Source: Sphingomonas crocodyli (lineage in GTDB: Bacteria > Pseudomonadota > Alphaproteobacteria > Sphingomonadales > Sphingomonadaceae). From it: a stretch of DNA of 64,000 bases. Positions 36,056 to 44,557 of this stretch are shown here, piece after piece. How positions within the stretch are numbered: the stretch's first letter is position 1; each line of letters starts with the position of its first letter. The position numbers were made by a program, and so were the translations under genes. The notes beneath the pieces are model-generated. The model had not been told where the DNA came from. It did no database searches and saw nothing but the letters and a program-made list of their open reading frames with translations. The DNA lies in assembly GCF_004005865.1 (NCBI RefSeq), contig NZ_SACN01000001.1, positions 868,001 to 932,000 of the forward strand, written 5' to 3'.

Positions 36056-36832
36056 ATGCTTCTCGAGGGAAAGGTGATCATCCTGAGTGGGGTTGGTCCG
36101 GGGCTTGGGCGGGTGCTGGCGCTAAGGGCGGCGCGCGAGGGTGCTGCCATTGGCCTCGGCACGCGCACCCAAGACCAGCTCGACCAGCTACAATGCGAGA
36201 TCGAAGCCGAGGGCGGCCGCGTCATCGCAGTCTCCACCGACGTCACCGACCCCGATCAGTGCCGCAGGCTCGCCGAAGTCACCGAGACGCGCTTCGGCCG
36301 GATCGATGGACTGGTCGCCTCGGCCTATGCACCGGGCGACTGGAAGCGCGCCGACGAGGCCGATCCCGGGCAACTCGCCGCGCTGTTCGACACAAGTTGC
36401 GCGGGCACATTGCGCATGGCGCAGGCCTGCCTGCCTGCACTCAAGGCATCACGGGGCGCGATTGTCTCGGTCTCGACGATGTCGGTGGTGAACCCCTTTC
36501 CGGGCGAGGTGATCTACGCCGCCGCTAAGAGCGGGCTCGGCGCGCTGACGCGACATATGGCGGCTGATTTCGGACAATATGGGATTCGCGCCAATCTCGC
36601 CCGGATGGGATGGATGGCGGGCCCCGCGGTCAAAGGCTTTATCGATGCCCAGGTTACGGCGGGCCGCGATCGCGACGCCGTCGTCAACGAGATCAACGCC
36701 CGTATTCCGCTAGGCGTTATCCCGCCGCTCGACGACTGCGCCCCCGCGATCCTGTTCCTCGTCTCCGATCATTCTCGCATGGTCACAGGCGCTTCGCTCG
36801 ACATCAACGGCGGTCAATATATGGCACCTTAA
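36056..36832 (+). CDS. Short-chain dehydrogenase/reductase
   Basis: A 258-residue classical SDR. The NAD(P)-binding motif is 'ILSGVGPGLGRVLALRAARE' (G-x3-G-x-G), the active-site Ser is in 'SVSTMSVVNPFPGE', and the catalytic pair is 'YAAAKSGL' (YxxxK). The C-terminal 'MVTGASLDINGGQYM' closes the family pattern. The acidic residue expected at the end of strand 2 for NAD preference is not evident ('GLGTRTQDQ' suggests NADP). It is the last gene of the catabolic cassette and may act on the oxidised product. Confidence 0.9.
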   Translation: MLLEGKVIILSGVGPGLGRVLALRAAREGAAIGLGTRTQDQLDQLQCEIEAEGGRVIAVSTDVTDPDQCRRLAEVTETRFGRIDGLVASAYAPGDWKRADEADPGQLAALFDTSCAGTLRMAQACLPALKASRGAIVSVSTMSVVNPFPGEVIYAAAKSGLGALTRHMAADFGQYGIRANLARMGWMAGPAVKGFIDAQVTAGRDRDAVVNEINARIPLGVIPPLDDCAPAILFLVSDHSRMVTGASLDINGGQYMAP

Positions 36833-37381
36833 CGAAAGCTCGCTTTCACTCTCCCCAAATCAGCCCAATCGCCGGGCGTTGCCCGACACGGACTTTATGG
36901 TAGATTTGCGCCCCACTATCGGTCATTCGACGGCGGCGGTGATACCGAAGGCGAATGTTCATTCGCAGATAAAAAGTCAGTGTGTTTGACGAGCAACGGG
37001 ATAACTCGGTAGCGATCACTCAGCTCGCATCTTTTTGTCGTTGAGCGTGAGAATCCTCATGACCCGGTTCGATGACCTTACAGCTGTGGTTGAGGATCGA
37101 GAAGCCGTCCGCGTCGCGGCCAAATCAGGCGCTGGATTTACCGGGCGGGGTACATTTCATTCCGGCGGTTCCCGCAGAGTTTTTGGAAGCGAGGTCATTG
37201 GGGCCTATCCAACGTTCCGAGCGATGGCCCTCCTTGATTGGCGACGCCGTTTTTAGCAGAATGTAAGTCGGCGGTTTAGGGCGTTCGGAGAAAAACTTGT
37301 CCAAGCGTTCTTATTATGTTCCATTTGCGCTATGGTGCATTCGAACGGCAGCACTGCTGAGCGAGTCAGACAGGAAAGCGC
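36833..37381. other. Intergenic region, no convincing gene
   Basis: About 550 bases between the SDR gene and the candidate defence cassette. A small hairpin (GAAAGC / GCTTTC, 36834-36847) follows the SDR stop. The frames at 37035-37256 and 37072-37266 lack ribosome-binding sites and family features. The promoter of the DUF5131 gene must be near 37300-37380; the stretch 37290-37340 is locally AT-rich. Confidence 0.5.
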
Positions 37382-38164
37382 ATGGCTGAAACGCAGATCG
37401 AATGGACGGATGCGACTTGGAATCCCGTTGCCGGTTGCAACATCCTGACCGCGGGATGCTCCAATTGCTATGCCATGGACATGGCACGGCGCCTGGAGGC
37501 AATGGGCGTCGCCAAATATGCCGGCCTCACGAGGAAAAGTGGCAATCGGACGGTTTGGACCGGCGTCGTGCGCGAAGACCCTGGCGCGCTCGCCATTCCC
37601 CGCCGCTGGCGAAAGCCCCGTAAGATTTTCGTGAACTCGATGAGCGATCTTTTCCATGAAACGGTTGACGATGCGTTCATCGAGGACGTCTGGCATGTGA
37701 TGGAAGAGACGCCCCATCACCATTATCAGATTCTGACCAAGCGCCCTGATCGCATGGCCACAATCGTGTCGCAGCGGATCGGCAAGGTCCTGCCCAATGT
37801 TTGGCTCGGCACGAGCATCGAGAATGAGGATGTCGTGGAGCGCATCGACGAGTTGCGGCGCGTTCCCGCGGTGATACGTTTCCTTTCGTTCGAACCTCTG
37901 ATCGGCCCGGTCGGTCAGGTCGACTTGACTGACATTCAGTGGGCAATCGTGGGCGGCGAGAGTGGTCGTTCAGCACGGCCCATTCAGGAAGCATGGATCG
38001 ACGAAATCCATGATCAGTGCGTGGCGTTCGAGACGGCGTTTTTCTTCAAGCAATGGGGCACTTGGGGAAAGGACAATAAGAAGCGCTCGAAGAAGGCCAA
38101 CGGACGGGAATATCGCGGCAAGACGTGGGACGAGATGCCGGTATCGGCTGCTGCCTACGAATAG
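37382..38164 (+). CDS. DUF5131 / phage Gp37-Gp68 family three-Cys-motif protein
   Basis: A 260-residue protein. The start 'ETQIEWTDATWNPVAGC' with Cys19, Cys26 and Cys29 (C-x6-C-x2-C) is the hallmark of this family, and 'CYAMDMARRLEAMG' and 'FVNSMSDLFHETV' follow. 'YQILTKRPDRM' and 'WVGGESG'-like 'WAIVGGESGRSARP' are further family landmarks. The cysteine spacing resembles a radical-SAM-like iron-sulfur site, but function has not been shown. Proteins of this family are typically encoded next to a TcmP gene, as here 32 bases downstream. It is the first gene of a same-strand run of four. Confidence 0.92.
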   Translation: MAETQIEWTDATWNPVAGCNILTAGCSNCYAMDMARRLEAMGVAKYAGLTRKSGNRTVWTGVVREDPGALAIPRRWRKPRKIFVNSMSDLFHETVDDAFIEDVWHVMEETPHHHYQILTKRPDRMATIVSQRIGKVLPNVWLGTSIENEDVVERIDELRRVPAVIRFLSFEPLIGPVGQVDLTDIQWAIVGGESGRSARPIQEAWIDEIHDQCVAFETAFFFKQWGTWGKDNKKRSKKANGREYRGKTWDEMPVSAAAYE

Positions 38165-38196
38165 ACCTTGCCGGGGGGCGACCATGAGGGGGATCT

Positions 38197-39450
38197 GTGT
38201 CGGAGAGACCATATGAATGGGGGCTGGGCGCGACGCTCGAGGAGCATTCGAGGCGCAAGCACAAAATCCTGCGCGAATATTTCTTTCAGTATCTGAGTGT
38301 TCGTTGCCAACTGCCCAAGCGGGAGAAGTTCCGGCTCGCCATTGTGGACGGCTTCGCTGGCGGCGGGCGTTACGCCTGTGGAACACCCGGATCGCCGCTG
38401 ATCTTTCTGGAAGAGCTCGCAAATGCCATCCAAGCCGTGAACGCGCATCGTGCGACACAAGGCGTCGCCAAGATCGAGATCGAGTGCCTTCTGGTTCTGA
38501 ATGACCTCAATCAGGACGCTCTGTCATCGCTGAGGGAAAACGTGGCGCCGTTCCTAGAGGACATACGCGAGCGGACATCCGGGTTGCACATTCATGTCGA
38601 ATATCTCGATCGCAAATTCGAGGAATCTTATTCCCGGATCAAGGCGTTCCTTGAAAAGGGTCGGTATCGCAACGTCATCTTCAACCTTGACCAGTGCGGG
38701 CACAGCCAGGTCGACCGCCAGACGTTGCTCGATATAATGCGCTCGTATCCGTCGGTGGAAATCTTTTACACCTTCGCGATCGAGGCGCTTCTGTCCTTTC
38801 TGCAGAAGGCAGATCCAGACCGACTGGCGCTACAGCTCGCACCGTTTGGCATCGGCCGGAGCGATGTCATGTCGCTCGGACAGGGCATCAGCAAGCAGGA
38901 TTGGCTGGGTGGTGCCGAGCGTCTGGTGTTCGATACGTTCCGAACCTGTGCGGCTTTCGTGAGTCCTTTCTCGATCAACAATCCGGGAGGCTGGCGTTAC
39001 TGGCTTATTCACTTCGCCAATGTCTATCGGGGGCGGCAGGTCTATAACAACGTCCTGCACGACAACAGTACCGCGCAAGCGCATTTCGGCCGCTCGGGTC
39101 TCAACATGCTGTCTTATGATCCTTCTCAGGATCATGGAGTGCTGTATCTGTTCGACACCGCGGACCGCGAGCGGGCACGCGACCAGCTGTTGTCGGACAT
39201 TCCACGCCTGATCTCGGACACCGGCGATGCCATTCCGGTGGGCGACTTCTACGAGGGCATCTACAATGCAACGCCGGCGCACACCGACGACATCCACCGC
39301 GCGATTATCGAGAATCCAGACATCGAGGTGATCACGCCGGCAGGAGGCGAGCGGCGGACCGCACACACTATCGATATCAACGACGTACTCAGGCTCAAGC
39401 GGCAGAAGAGCTTCTTTCCGACATTTCTCGACCCCAGGCCGCCGCATTAA
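38197..39450 (+). CDS. tcmP: Three-Cys-motif partner protein TcmP
   Basis: A 417-residue protein starting at a GTG with 'gaggggga' upstream. The N-terminal 'TLEEHSRRKHKILREYFFQYL' and 'LAIVDGFAGGGRYACG' (residues 48-61) are the family hallmarks; the DGFAG-G-G loop looks like a nucleotide- or SAM-binding motif. 'NVIFNLDQCGHSQV' in the middle resembles the DP-x-G/D-Q region of the partner family. TcmP is defined by its pairing with DUF5131 proteins, and its activity is unknown. Here the pair is followed by a dCTP-deaminase-like gene, a combination that suggests phage defence. Confidence 0.9.
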   Translation: MSERPYEWGLGATLEEHSRRKHKILREYFFQYLSVRCQLPKREKFRLAIVDGFAGGGRYACGTPGSPLIFLEELANAIQAVNAHRATQGVAKIEIECLLVLNDLNQDALSSLRENVAPFLEDIRERTSGLHIHVEYLDRKFEESYSRIKAFLEKGRYRNVIFNLDQCGHSQVDRQTLLDIMRSYPSVEIFYTFAIEALLSFLQKADPDRLALQLAPFGIGRSDVMSLGQGISKQDWLGGAERLVFDTFRTCAAFVSPFSINNPGGWRYWLIHFANVYRGRQVYNNVLHDNSTAQAHFGRSGLNMLSYDPSQDHGVLYLFDTADRERARDQLLSDIPRLISDTGDAIPVGDFYEGIYNATPAHTDDIHRAIIENPDIEVITPAGGERRTAHTIDINDVLRLKRQKSFFPTFLDPRPPH

Positions 39451-39480
39451 CGCCCCTTTGCTTCGGCAATCCCGCCCAAG

Positions 39481-41169
39481 GTGACGACAAAAGTGAAAGA
39501 CTCTGCCCCGATGGCAAGCACGACCGCAAAAGCCGCCACAGGCAATCACGCGAATGACGACGCAAAGGATGCGCAGGCCATCCTTCATCAGAACCGCTCG
39601 AATGAAATATGGCTTGGTGTCGTAGGCCCCGTCGGCGCTGGTGGATCGCATGCGATCAAGGCGCTCGAAAAGGCGTGCGGCGCCGCCGGCTACAAGGTCG
39701 AGACCATCAAGATGAGCAGCCTGATACGCGACTGGGCGGTGGCGCGGGAGCTTTCTGTGCCGCCGGAGGGGCACAAGACACTTGAAAGCGTCGAGACTAT
39801 GCAAAATCTCGGCGACCATATCCGTAAGCGCGATCCGGCGGGCGTCGCGCGGCTTTGCCTCGCGGCGATCGCTGCCAAGCGGGCGGAAAAGACAGGAAGG
39901 ACGTTTACACGCGGCGAGGTTGTCGAGCCCGACCAGGAAAAGCGCGCCTATCTGATCGATTCGATCCGCCATCCGGCTGAGACAAGCCTTTTCCGACGCG
40001 CCTATGGAAACGCTTTCGCGCTGGTTGGAGTAGTGTGCCGGGAGGATATCCGTAGGGAGCGGATCATCGGCAAATATCTGAACAATCAACAGCGCGAGGA
40101 TCCCGCCCAGATCAGCATGGTCGACCAGTTCATCGCGCGCGACGCGGACGATTCGACCGCCGCCTACGGACAGCATGTGACTTCGGCATTCCACGAAGCC
40201 GATTTTTTCATCGACAATAGCGAACAGGAAGGCGCGGACCAGCGCATTGTTCTGGAGGACGAACTCGGTCGTCTTGTCGGCATCATTACCCATAGTCGGA
40301 TCATCCGGCCGACGATCGAAGAGACTGCCATGCATCATGCGCATTCCGCGCGCGTCCGCAGCGCCTGTCTTTCGCGGCAGGTAGGCGCTGCGCTGGTCGA
40401 CGCGGACGGGACCGTCGTCTCAACAGGGACAAACGAGGTGCCCAAAGCTGGGGGAGGCATCTATGGCGAACATTTCTCGGGCATCGAGACCCCACCTGAC
40501 CATCGCTGCGCCTTCCGGCCGGGGCCGAAAATATGCAGCAGCAATGTCGAGCAAAACCGCATTATTGATGAGTTGATCGATGCGCTTCCCGCTCTCCAGC
40601 AGGTCGAAGACCAGGCTGCGCTCAGGGCGCGAATCCGAAAAACACGCCTTGGAGGCCTGATCGAATTCAGCCGAGCTGTACATGCCGAAATGGATGCGCT
40701 TCTTTCGGCCGGTCGCGAGGGCGTCTCGACGATTGGCACGCGACTTTTCGTGACAACCTTCCCATGTCACTACTGCGCGCGGCATATCGTCAGCGCAGGC
40801 GTGTATGAGGTCCAATTCATCGAACCCTATCCGAAGAGCCTCGCGCTTGCTCTCCATGTCGACGCCATCGCAGTCGAAGAGGACAGCTGGATGCCACCGG
40901 AAGAGATATCGGCCGCCGAGGAGAAACGCCGCGCAATCGCGTTGCAAGAGGGCAAGAGGCAACCCGAGGAGCCCGGCCGGGTGCTGTTCAAGCCATTCGT
41001 TGGCGTGGCACCCCGCCTCTATTTGCGTGCATTTGAGAAGACACGCGATCTGAAGGAAAAGGTGTCGGGCGAAATCCGCTTGGGCACGCCTGCTTGGGGT
41101 GACGAATGGTCACCGTTCACTTCTGCGTATCCGGAGCTCGAGGCTGCCTTGACGAAGACACTGCCATGA
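39481..41169 (+). CDS. AvcD-like anti-phage dCTP/dCMP deaminase
   Basis: A 562-residue two-domain protein with GTG start. The N-terminal half has a P-loop-like 'VVGPVGAGGSHAIKALEKA' (residues 48-66), as in AvcD-type proteins. The C-terminal half is a zinc deaminase: 'HAEMDAL' (His401, Glu403) and 'PCHYCARH' (Cys429, Cys432), giving the H-A-E / P-C-x2-C zinc site. AvcD proteins deplete dCTP/dCMP during phage infection. Length and domain order match that family. The stop overlaps the start of the next gene (ATGA). Tight grouping with TcmP and DUF5131 is unusual. Confidence 0.85.
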   Translation: MTTKVKDSAPMASTTAKAATGNHANDDAKDAQAILHQNRSNEIWLGVVGPVGAGGSHAIKALEKACGAAGYKVETIKMSSLIRDWAVARELSVPPEGHKTLESVETMQNLGDHIRKRDPAGVARLCLAAIAAKRAEKTGRTFTRGEVVEPDQEKRAYLIDSIRHPAETSLFRRAYGNAFALVGVVCREDIRRERIIGKYLNNQQREDPAQISMVDQFIARDADDSTAAYGQHVTSAFHEADFFIDNSEQEGADQRIVLEDELGRLVGIITHSRIIRPTIEETAMHHAHSARVRSACLSRQVGAALVDADGTVVSTGTNEVPKAGGGIYGEHFSGIETPPDHRCAFRPGPKICSSNVEQNRIIDELIDALPALQQVEDQAALRARIRKTRLGGLIEFSRAVHAEMDALLSAGREGVSTIGTRLFVTTFPCHYCARHIVSAGVYEVQFIEPYPKSLALALHVDAIAVEEDSWMPPEEISAAEEKRRAIALQEGKRQPEEPGRVLFKPFVGVAPRLYLRAFEKTRDLKEKVSGEIRLGTPAWGDEWSPFTSAYPELEAALTKTLP

Positions 41170-41681
41170 GCCGCTTTCTGCGCATCGTTGGCGATGGGCC
41201 TAGCGAGGCACCACCGGAGCCCGGCGAGCGGCGAGTGCCCGAGCATAGTGGACAATTTCGTTTCAATTTCGACGTGGATCCTGTCCGACGGATCGTCCTC
41301 ATCCCGATGGATGACATAGACGGCGTGCGGCTACACGACCTCCTTTTCGAGCTTGAGCCGGTTGCCGCCATGGATCTGCGTTATGCGGTGCGCTTCGATC
41401 TTCCTGGTACCAATCGCCACCGATTTTTTGGAGATCTACAGCACGCGCATACGCTCTACATTCGCGAGCCGATCGAATGGCACAGCCTAGAAATTGGTTC
41501 ATTTGCACTCGACAGCAGCATCGTGCCCCCAAGGCTTTTCCACGAGATTATCGAGCGTGAGGACGGTCATATCTTGTTGCTGGTGCCCAACCGGAAGGAC
41601 GCAGGCGTAATGGCTTCGGCGCTTAATATAGCACTGACTAGCCGGCGAACTCACGGCTGGCGCATAGAACAGGCCGCTTAA
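41166..41681 (+). CDS. Unknown protein translationally coupled to the AvcD-like gene
   Basis: The ATG at 41166 overlaps the deaminase stop, so the pair is coupled. The product of 171 residues is not recognised. It has an N-terminal Pro/Glu-rich linker to about residue 25, then a mixed alpha/beta domain with 'VRRIVLIPMDDIDGVRLHDLLFELE', 'FFGDLQHAHTLYIREPIEWHSLEIG' and a C-terminal helix 'ASALNIALTSRRTHGW'. No signal peptide or membrane segment is present. As the last gene of the cassette it may be an accessory, regulator or antidote for the deaminase. Its function is open. Confidence 0.7.
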   Translation: MSRFLRIVGDGPSEAPPEPGERRVPEHSGQFRFNFDVDPVRRIVLIPMDDIDGVRLHDLLFELEPVAAMDLRYAVRFDLPGTNRHRFFGDLQHAHTLYIREPIEWHSLEIGSFALDSSIVPPRLFHEIIEREDGHILLLVPNRKDAGVMASALNIALTSRRTHGWRIEQAA

Positions 41682-42007
41682 ACCTGACTTCATTTCACAA
41701 AATGCGGAACTGTGAGCGTCGCCACGGTGGCGGCAACACGGCTTCAACTAGAGGCGGTGTAATTAACGCAATCAGGTGTCTGCGCGTTAGCGTTACCTGG
41801 ATACAGCTGTAACACGCTGGGTTAGATCGACCGAGTTCCAGCGTTTCTTTCTTCGCCAGAGATTGAGTTTCGAAATCCGCATGAACGGCAGTTCACCGCT
41901 GCTGCGCGCTTGATACCGGTTGGTCGTCTATCGGCCCCATAGCGATCTTATGCGGATGAACGCTGCTGTGGGCACACCGTCAGAATATTTTCCGCATTCT
42001 TTGAGGA
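41682..42007. other. Convergent intergenic region with hairpin
   Basis: About 325 bases between the convergent defence cassette and the SHOCT gene. A perfect CGCCAC-G-GTGGCG hairpin lies at 41720-41732, 39 bases after the last stop; it has no T-run and could be a weak terminator. No gene is supported here. Confidence 0.5.
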
Positions 42008-42928
42008 TCAGGCTCCCCAAGTTGTAGTGTGCGCCTTCACCCATTCGCGCCGTGCGGCGAGCTCCTTCAGGCAATTGTCGAGCATGTGCCGCATTGGCGG
42101 ATTGCTCTGATCGATCTTCACAACGGGCTCTCCAGTCTCAAGCGGGAGTTGGACCGTTAACGAAGTGCCGCGTGCCGCAGTCTCCGCGACGTCGAACTGC
42201 TCGTACAACGACAGCGAGATCAATCGAGCAACATTGCTGTTACGCATGTCGGTATCGATCACGTCGAAGGCTGGCGCTCGATCCACACGCACCGAAAACG
42301 ATGTTTGCTGCCTGCCTTTATCGGTAATCCTCCGGCGAAAATTCGCGGGCTGGCCAATCTCGTCAAAGGCGACGAAGTCATAGACTAAAGCCTGATTGCC
42401 GGTGCAGGTGACCGCTACTTCGACCATGAAGGGGGCAGTGGCGATGAGGGTGGTTGCGGTGGTCACCTGCAGATCATTCATCGGGTCGCGCTTGGTGCCG
42501 ATGCTCCAACCGGTGGGCTGGAGACGCGCGATGCCGTCCCCCATCTGCTCTAATTGGGCCACCGCCTGCTCGATCCCGTTGGCGGTCTCCTCGGCCCATT
42601 GTTGCACGGTGGCCTGCGCTGCCACGCTATTGACCTGTTCCTGCCGCTCGTCGGCCTCCTTGATCTCCAGCAACCAACCGATCACCGCGAATATGCCAAT
42701 CAACAGCGCGACAAGACCGAGCCCCGCGAAGATGCGCACGATCAGCGGGTAGGGCGGCTGGATGTCGGCGGTGGGGGCGTCGGTGAGGATCGCGGATGGA
42801 TCGACGGCAGAAGTCGAAGCAGAGGAAGCAAGCAAGTGCCTTTTCTCCTGCTCGAACTCCGCCACCGTGAGTAGGCCGGCGGTTCGCAGCCTTGCCAGCC
42901 GCTCAAGGCGCTCGGTGATGTCAGTCAT
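42008..42928 (-). CDS. SHOCT-domain membrane protein
   Basis: A 306-residue protein. It begins with a short SHOCT-like helical pair 'TERLERLARLRTAGLLTVAEFEQEKRHLL', then has one membrane helix (about residues 62-88), and a large probably periplasmic or cytoplasmic beta-rich domain ('FMVEVAVTCTGNQALVYDFVAFDE'). The N-terminus is clearly related to that of its neighbour at 42921. The start overlaps that gene's stop by eight bases. SHOCT domains mediate oligomerisation. Function unknown; it sits in accessory DNA next to the candidate defence cassette. Confidence 0.7.
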   Translation of the reverse strand: MTDITERLERLARLRTAGLLTVAEFEQEKRHLLASSASTSAVDPSAILTDAPTADIQPPYPLIVRIFAGLGLVALLIGIFAVIGWLLEIKEADERQEQVNSVAAQATVQQWAEETANGIEQAVAQLEQMGDGIARLQPTGWSIGTKRDPMNDLQVTTATTLIATAPFMVEVAVTCTGNQALVYDFVAFDEIGQPANFRRRITDKGRQQTSFSVRVDRAPAFDVIDTDMRNSNVARLISLSLYEQFDVAETAARGTSLTVQLPLETGEPVVKIDQSNPPMRHMLDNCLKELAARREWVKAHTTTWGA

Positions 42929-43646
42929 TGGGCGGACAGTTCACGACGTTGAGCAGGTAGAAGCCGCTAAAGCCATCTGGCTGGAGATGTCGGATTAGGA
43001 ACTGCCCGACATGTGGCGGCTGGTATGTCGCCATCATGCCCTGCTCAAGCTTGGGCAGGGTGACATTAGGACTGTCCCCGTAGATTTCCATGATGTCGAG
43101 CGACAATGCCTGCGAGGACCGGTTGACGATGCTGACCTGGCCAAGCGGACAGGCATCCTGCCGGTTGGGTGCATCTTCAGGAAAGTCTCCGTCGAGGTTC
43201 CAGGGATTTTGCAGTGACGCATCGGTGATGGTAGCCTCGACCTGGAAATAGGGCTGGGCTTCACCCACAACCGGTGCGGTCTCTATCGCCTTCGTCTCCC
43301 CTTCTGGCGCGGTTGCATTGTCTTCGGCTGGTGCGATGGCGTTCGCCCCGGTCGCATCCGTTGTAGGTCGCGGCTCGGGGAAGACGAAGACGCGCAAAAG
43401 AAAATAGACCACCATGAGCGCGATCGCGAGCGCCTGGAGACCGAAAAACCAATAGAAGACGCGCCGGATGCCACGCGACTTCTGCCAGCCATAAGCGAAT
43501 GTGCCGACGGCAGGTTCGGCAGATGGCGCGCTTGATGTGCCCTGGCCCAGCAGGAATTGCTTCTGCTGCTCGAACTCCGCGTCGGTCAGCACGCCTTCGG
43601 TCTTGAGCCGCGCAAGGCGCTCGAGCGCCTCGATCCGGTCGGTCAT
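42921..43646 (-). CDS. SHOCT-domain membrane protein, paralogue of the next gene
   Basis: The start is placed at the ATG at 43646 ('MTDRIEALERLARLKTEG'), which matches the start of the neighbouring SHOCT protein; the longer frame to 43682 adds unmatched residues. The 241-residue protein has the SHOCT helices 'GVLTDAEFEQQKQFLLG', a membrane helix ('FFGLQALAIALMVVYFLLRVFVF'), an Ala/Thr/Glu-rich linker and a C-terminal domain with 'NPWNLDGDFPEDAPNRQDACPLGQVSIVN'. The pair may act together, for example in envelope sensing. Function unknown. Confidence 0.7.
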   Translation of the reverse strand: MTDRIEALERLARLKTEGVLTDAEFEQQKQFLLGQGTSSAPSAEPAVGTFAYGWQKSRGIRRVFYWFFGLQALAIALMVVYFLLRVFVFPEPRPTTDATGANAIAPAEDNATAPEGETKAIETAPVVGEAQPYFQVEATITDASLQNPWNLDGDFPEDAPNRQDACPLGQVSIVNRSSQALSLDIMEIYGDSPNVTLPKLEQGMMATYQPPHVGQFLIRHLQPDGFSGFYLLNVVNCPPND

Positions 43647-43937
43647 CGGTTGCCCCCTATGTCCATCAAGGGCAACGGCCAAAGCCGGATGCTAGTAAAC
43701 CCTGGCAAAGCACAGAGCGCATGCGCCTTTACCGTTGCCGGCTGGACATACGCGCATGCCACCCGGCCGATAACTCGACCGAGATGCTTTGCTTGAGGGG
43801 TTACTAGGCCCCGCCCCCGAGTATTGCGGAGGCGAGGTGTTTGTAGGCGGGCGGTGTGCCGGAAGGCAATGTCGTATCGCGCGGAATTGGTCGGATCCGC
43901 GCGCATGTTGTAAAGTGCTGGCATGAACATCTCCTGC

Positions 43938-44177
43938 TCAGCTGTTTTCGAGCCAGGGCCGGGGCGGCGTGTTGAGCTGGTAGCCACGGACACCTTGATC
44001 CCTTGGCCCCCAGACCTCGCGTCCCGAGGACAGGATGCGGTGGTCGCTGCCCTTCACGGCGTCGGGCTCGGGATCGATCAGGAAGCGGTCGCCCTTCGTT
44101 GCGCGGATCGTCCCGTGGCCCTGCGATCCGCGTCCGGTCCAGAAGAAGACCCGTTGCCCAATCACGAACCCGTTCAC
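43938..44177 (-). CDS. Small SH3-like protein of integrative elements
   Basis: A 79-residue protein that starts at a GTG two bases after the DUF2958 stop. It contains 'GQRVFFWTGRGSQGHGTIRATKGDRFLI', a small beta-barrel pattern, and 'REVWGPRD'. No family was recognised. The tight spacing to DUF2958 supports it being a real gene in the same operon. Function unknown. Confidence 0.5.
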   Translation of the reverse strand: MNGFVIGQRVFFWTGRGSQGHGTIRATKGDRFLIDPEPDAVKGSDHRILSSGREVWGPRDQGVRGYQLNTPPRPWLENS

Positions 44178-44179
44178 GG

Positions 44180-44557
44180 TTAGGACGTGGTGGGGTTGTC
44201 TGGCATCTCGACGATGATCCCACTCGCCCGGGCGGCGCTGGCGTAACGAGACAAGGGCGCGGTCCCGACGAACAGGGCGTCACGCTCAATGGGCAGATTG
44301 AGCATGCCACGAACGGTGGCGAGCTCGCTGAGGCTGACATAGCCCAGCTCGGGTTCGCTCAGGCCCAGATCGCATAGACCGAAGGCGCGATCAGGATCGC
44401 CTGGATCAATCTCGGTCAGCAACCAGGTGGCGGCCGCGTCGGGCGTGAAGAGCTTGACGACGGGCGCAGGATCGATCTGCTCCCCAGCTGCGGTGCGCCG
44501 CCCATTGGCCAGCAATTGCGCAAAGTCGGTGGGGGTGAGGAAGGGGACAATGATCAT
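44180..44557 (-). CDS. DUF2958 protein
   Basis: A 125-residue protein that matches DUF2958 along most of its length: 'DFAQLLANGRRTAAGEQIDPAPVVKLFTPDAAATWLLTEIDPGDPDRAFGLCDLGLSEPELGYVSLSELATVRG'. It has a strong ribosome-binding site (aggagg). DUF2958 genes are frequent on conjugative plasmids and integrative elements, with no established activity. It follows the 44554-45057 gene with a four-base overlap. Confidence 0.9.
   Translation of the reverse strand: MIIVPFLTPTDFAQLLANGRRTAAGEQIDPAPVVKLFTPDAAATWLLTEIDPGDPDRAFGLCDLGLSEPELGYVSLSELATVRGMLNLPIERDALFVGTAPLSRYASAARASGIIVEMPDNPTTS

Noticed and set aside
37035..37256. 73-residue frame before the DUF5131 gene
   Set aside because: No ribosome-binding site or domain; two overlapping frames there are equally open.
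38830..40344. 504-residue antisense frame opposite tcmP and the deaminase gene
   Set aside because: It has no recognisable domains and no ribosome-binding site; the plus-strand genes are well supported by motifs.
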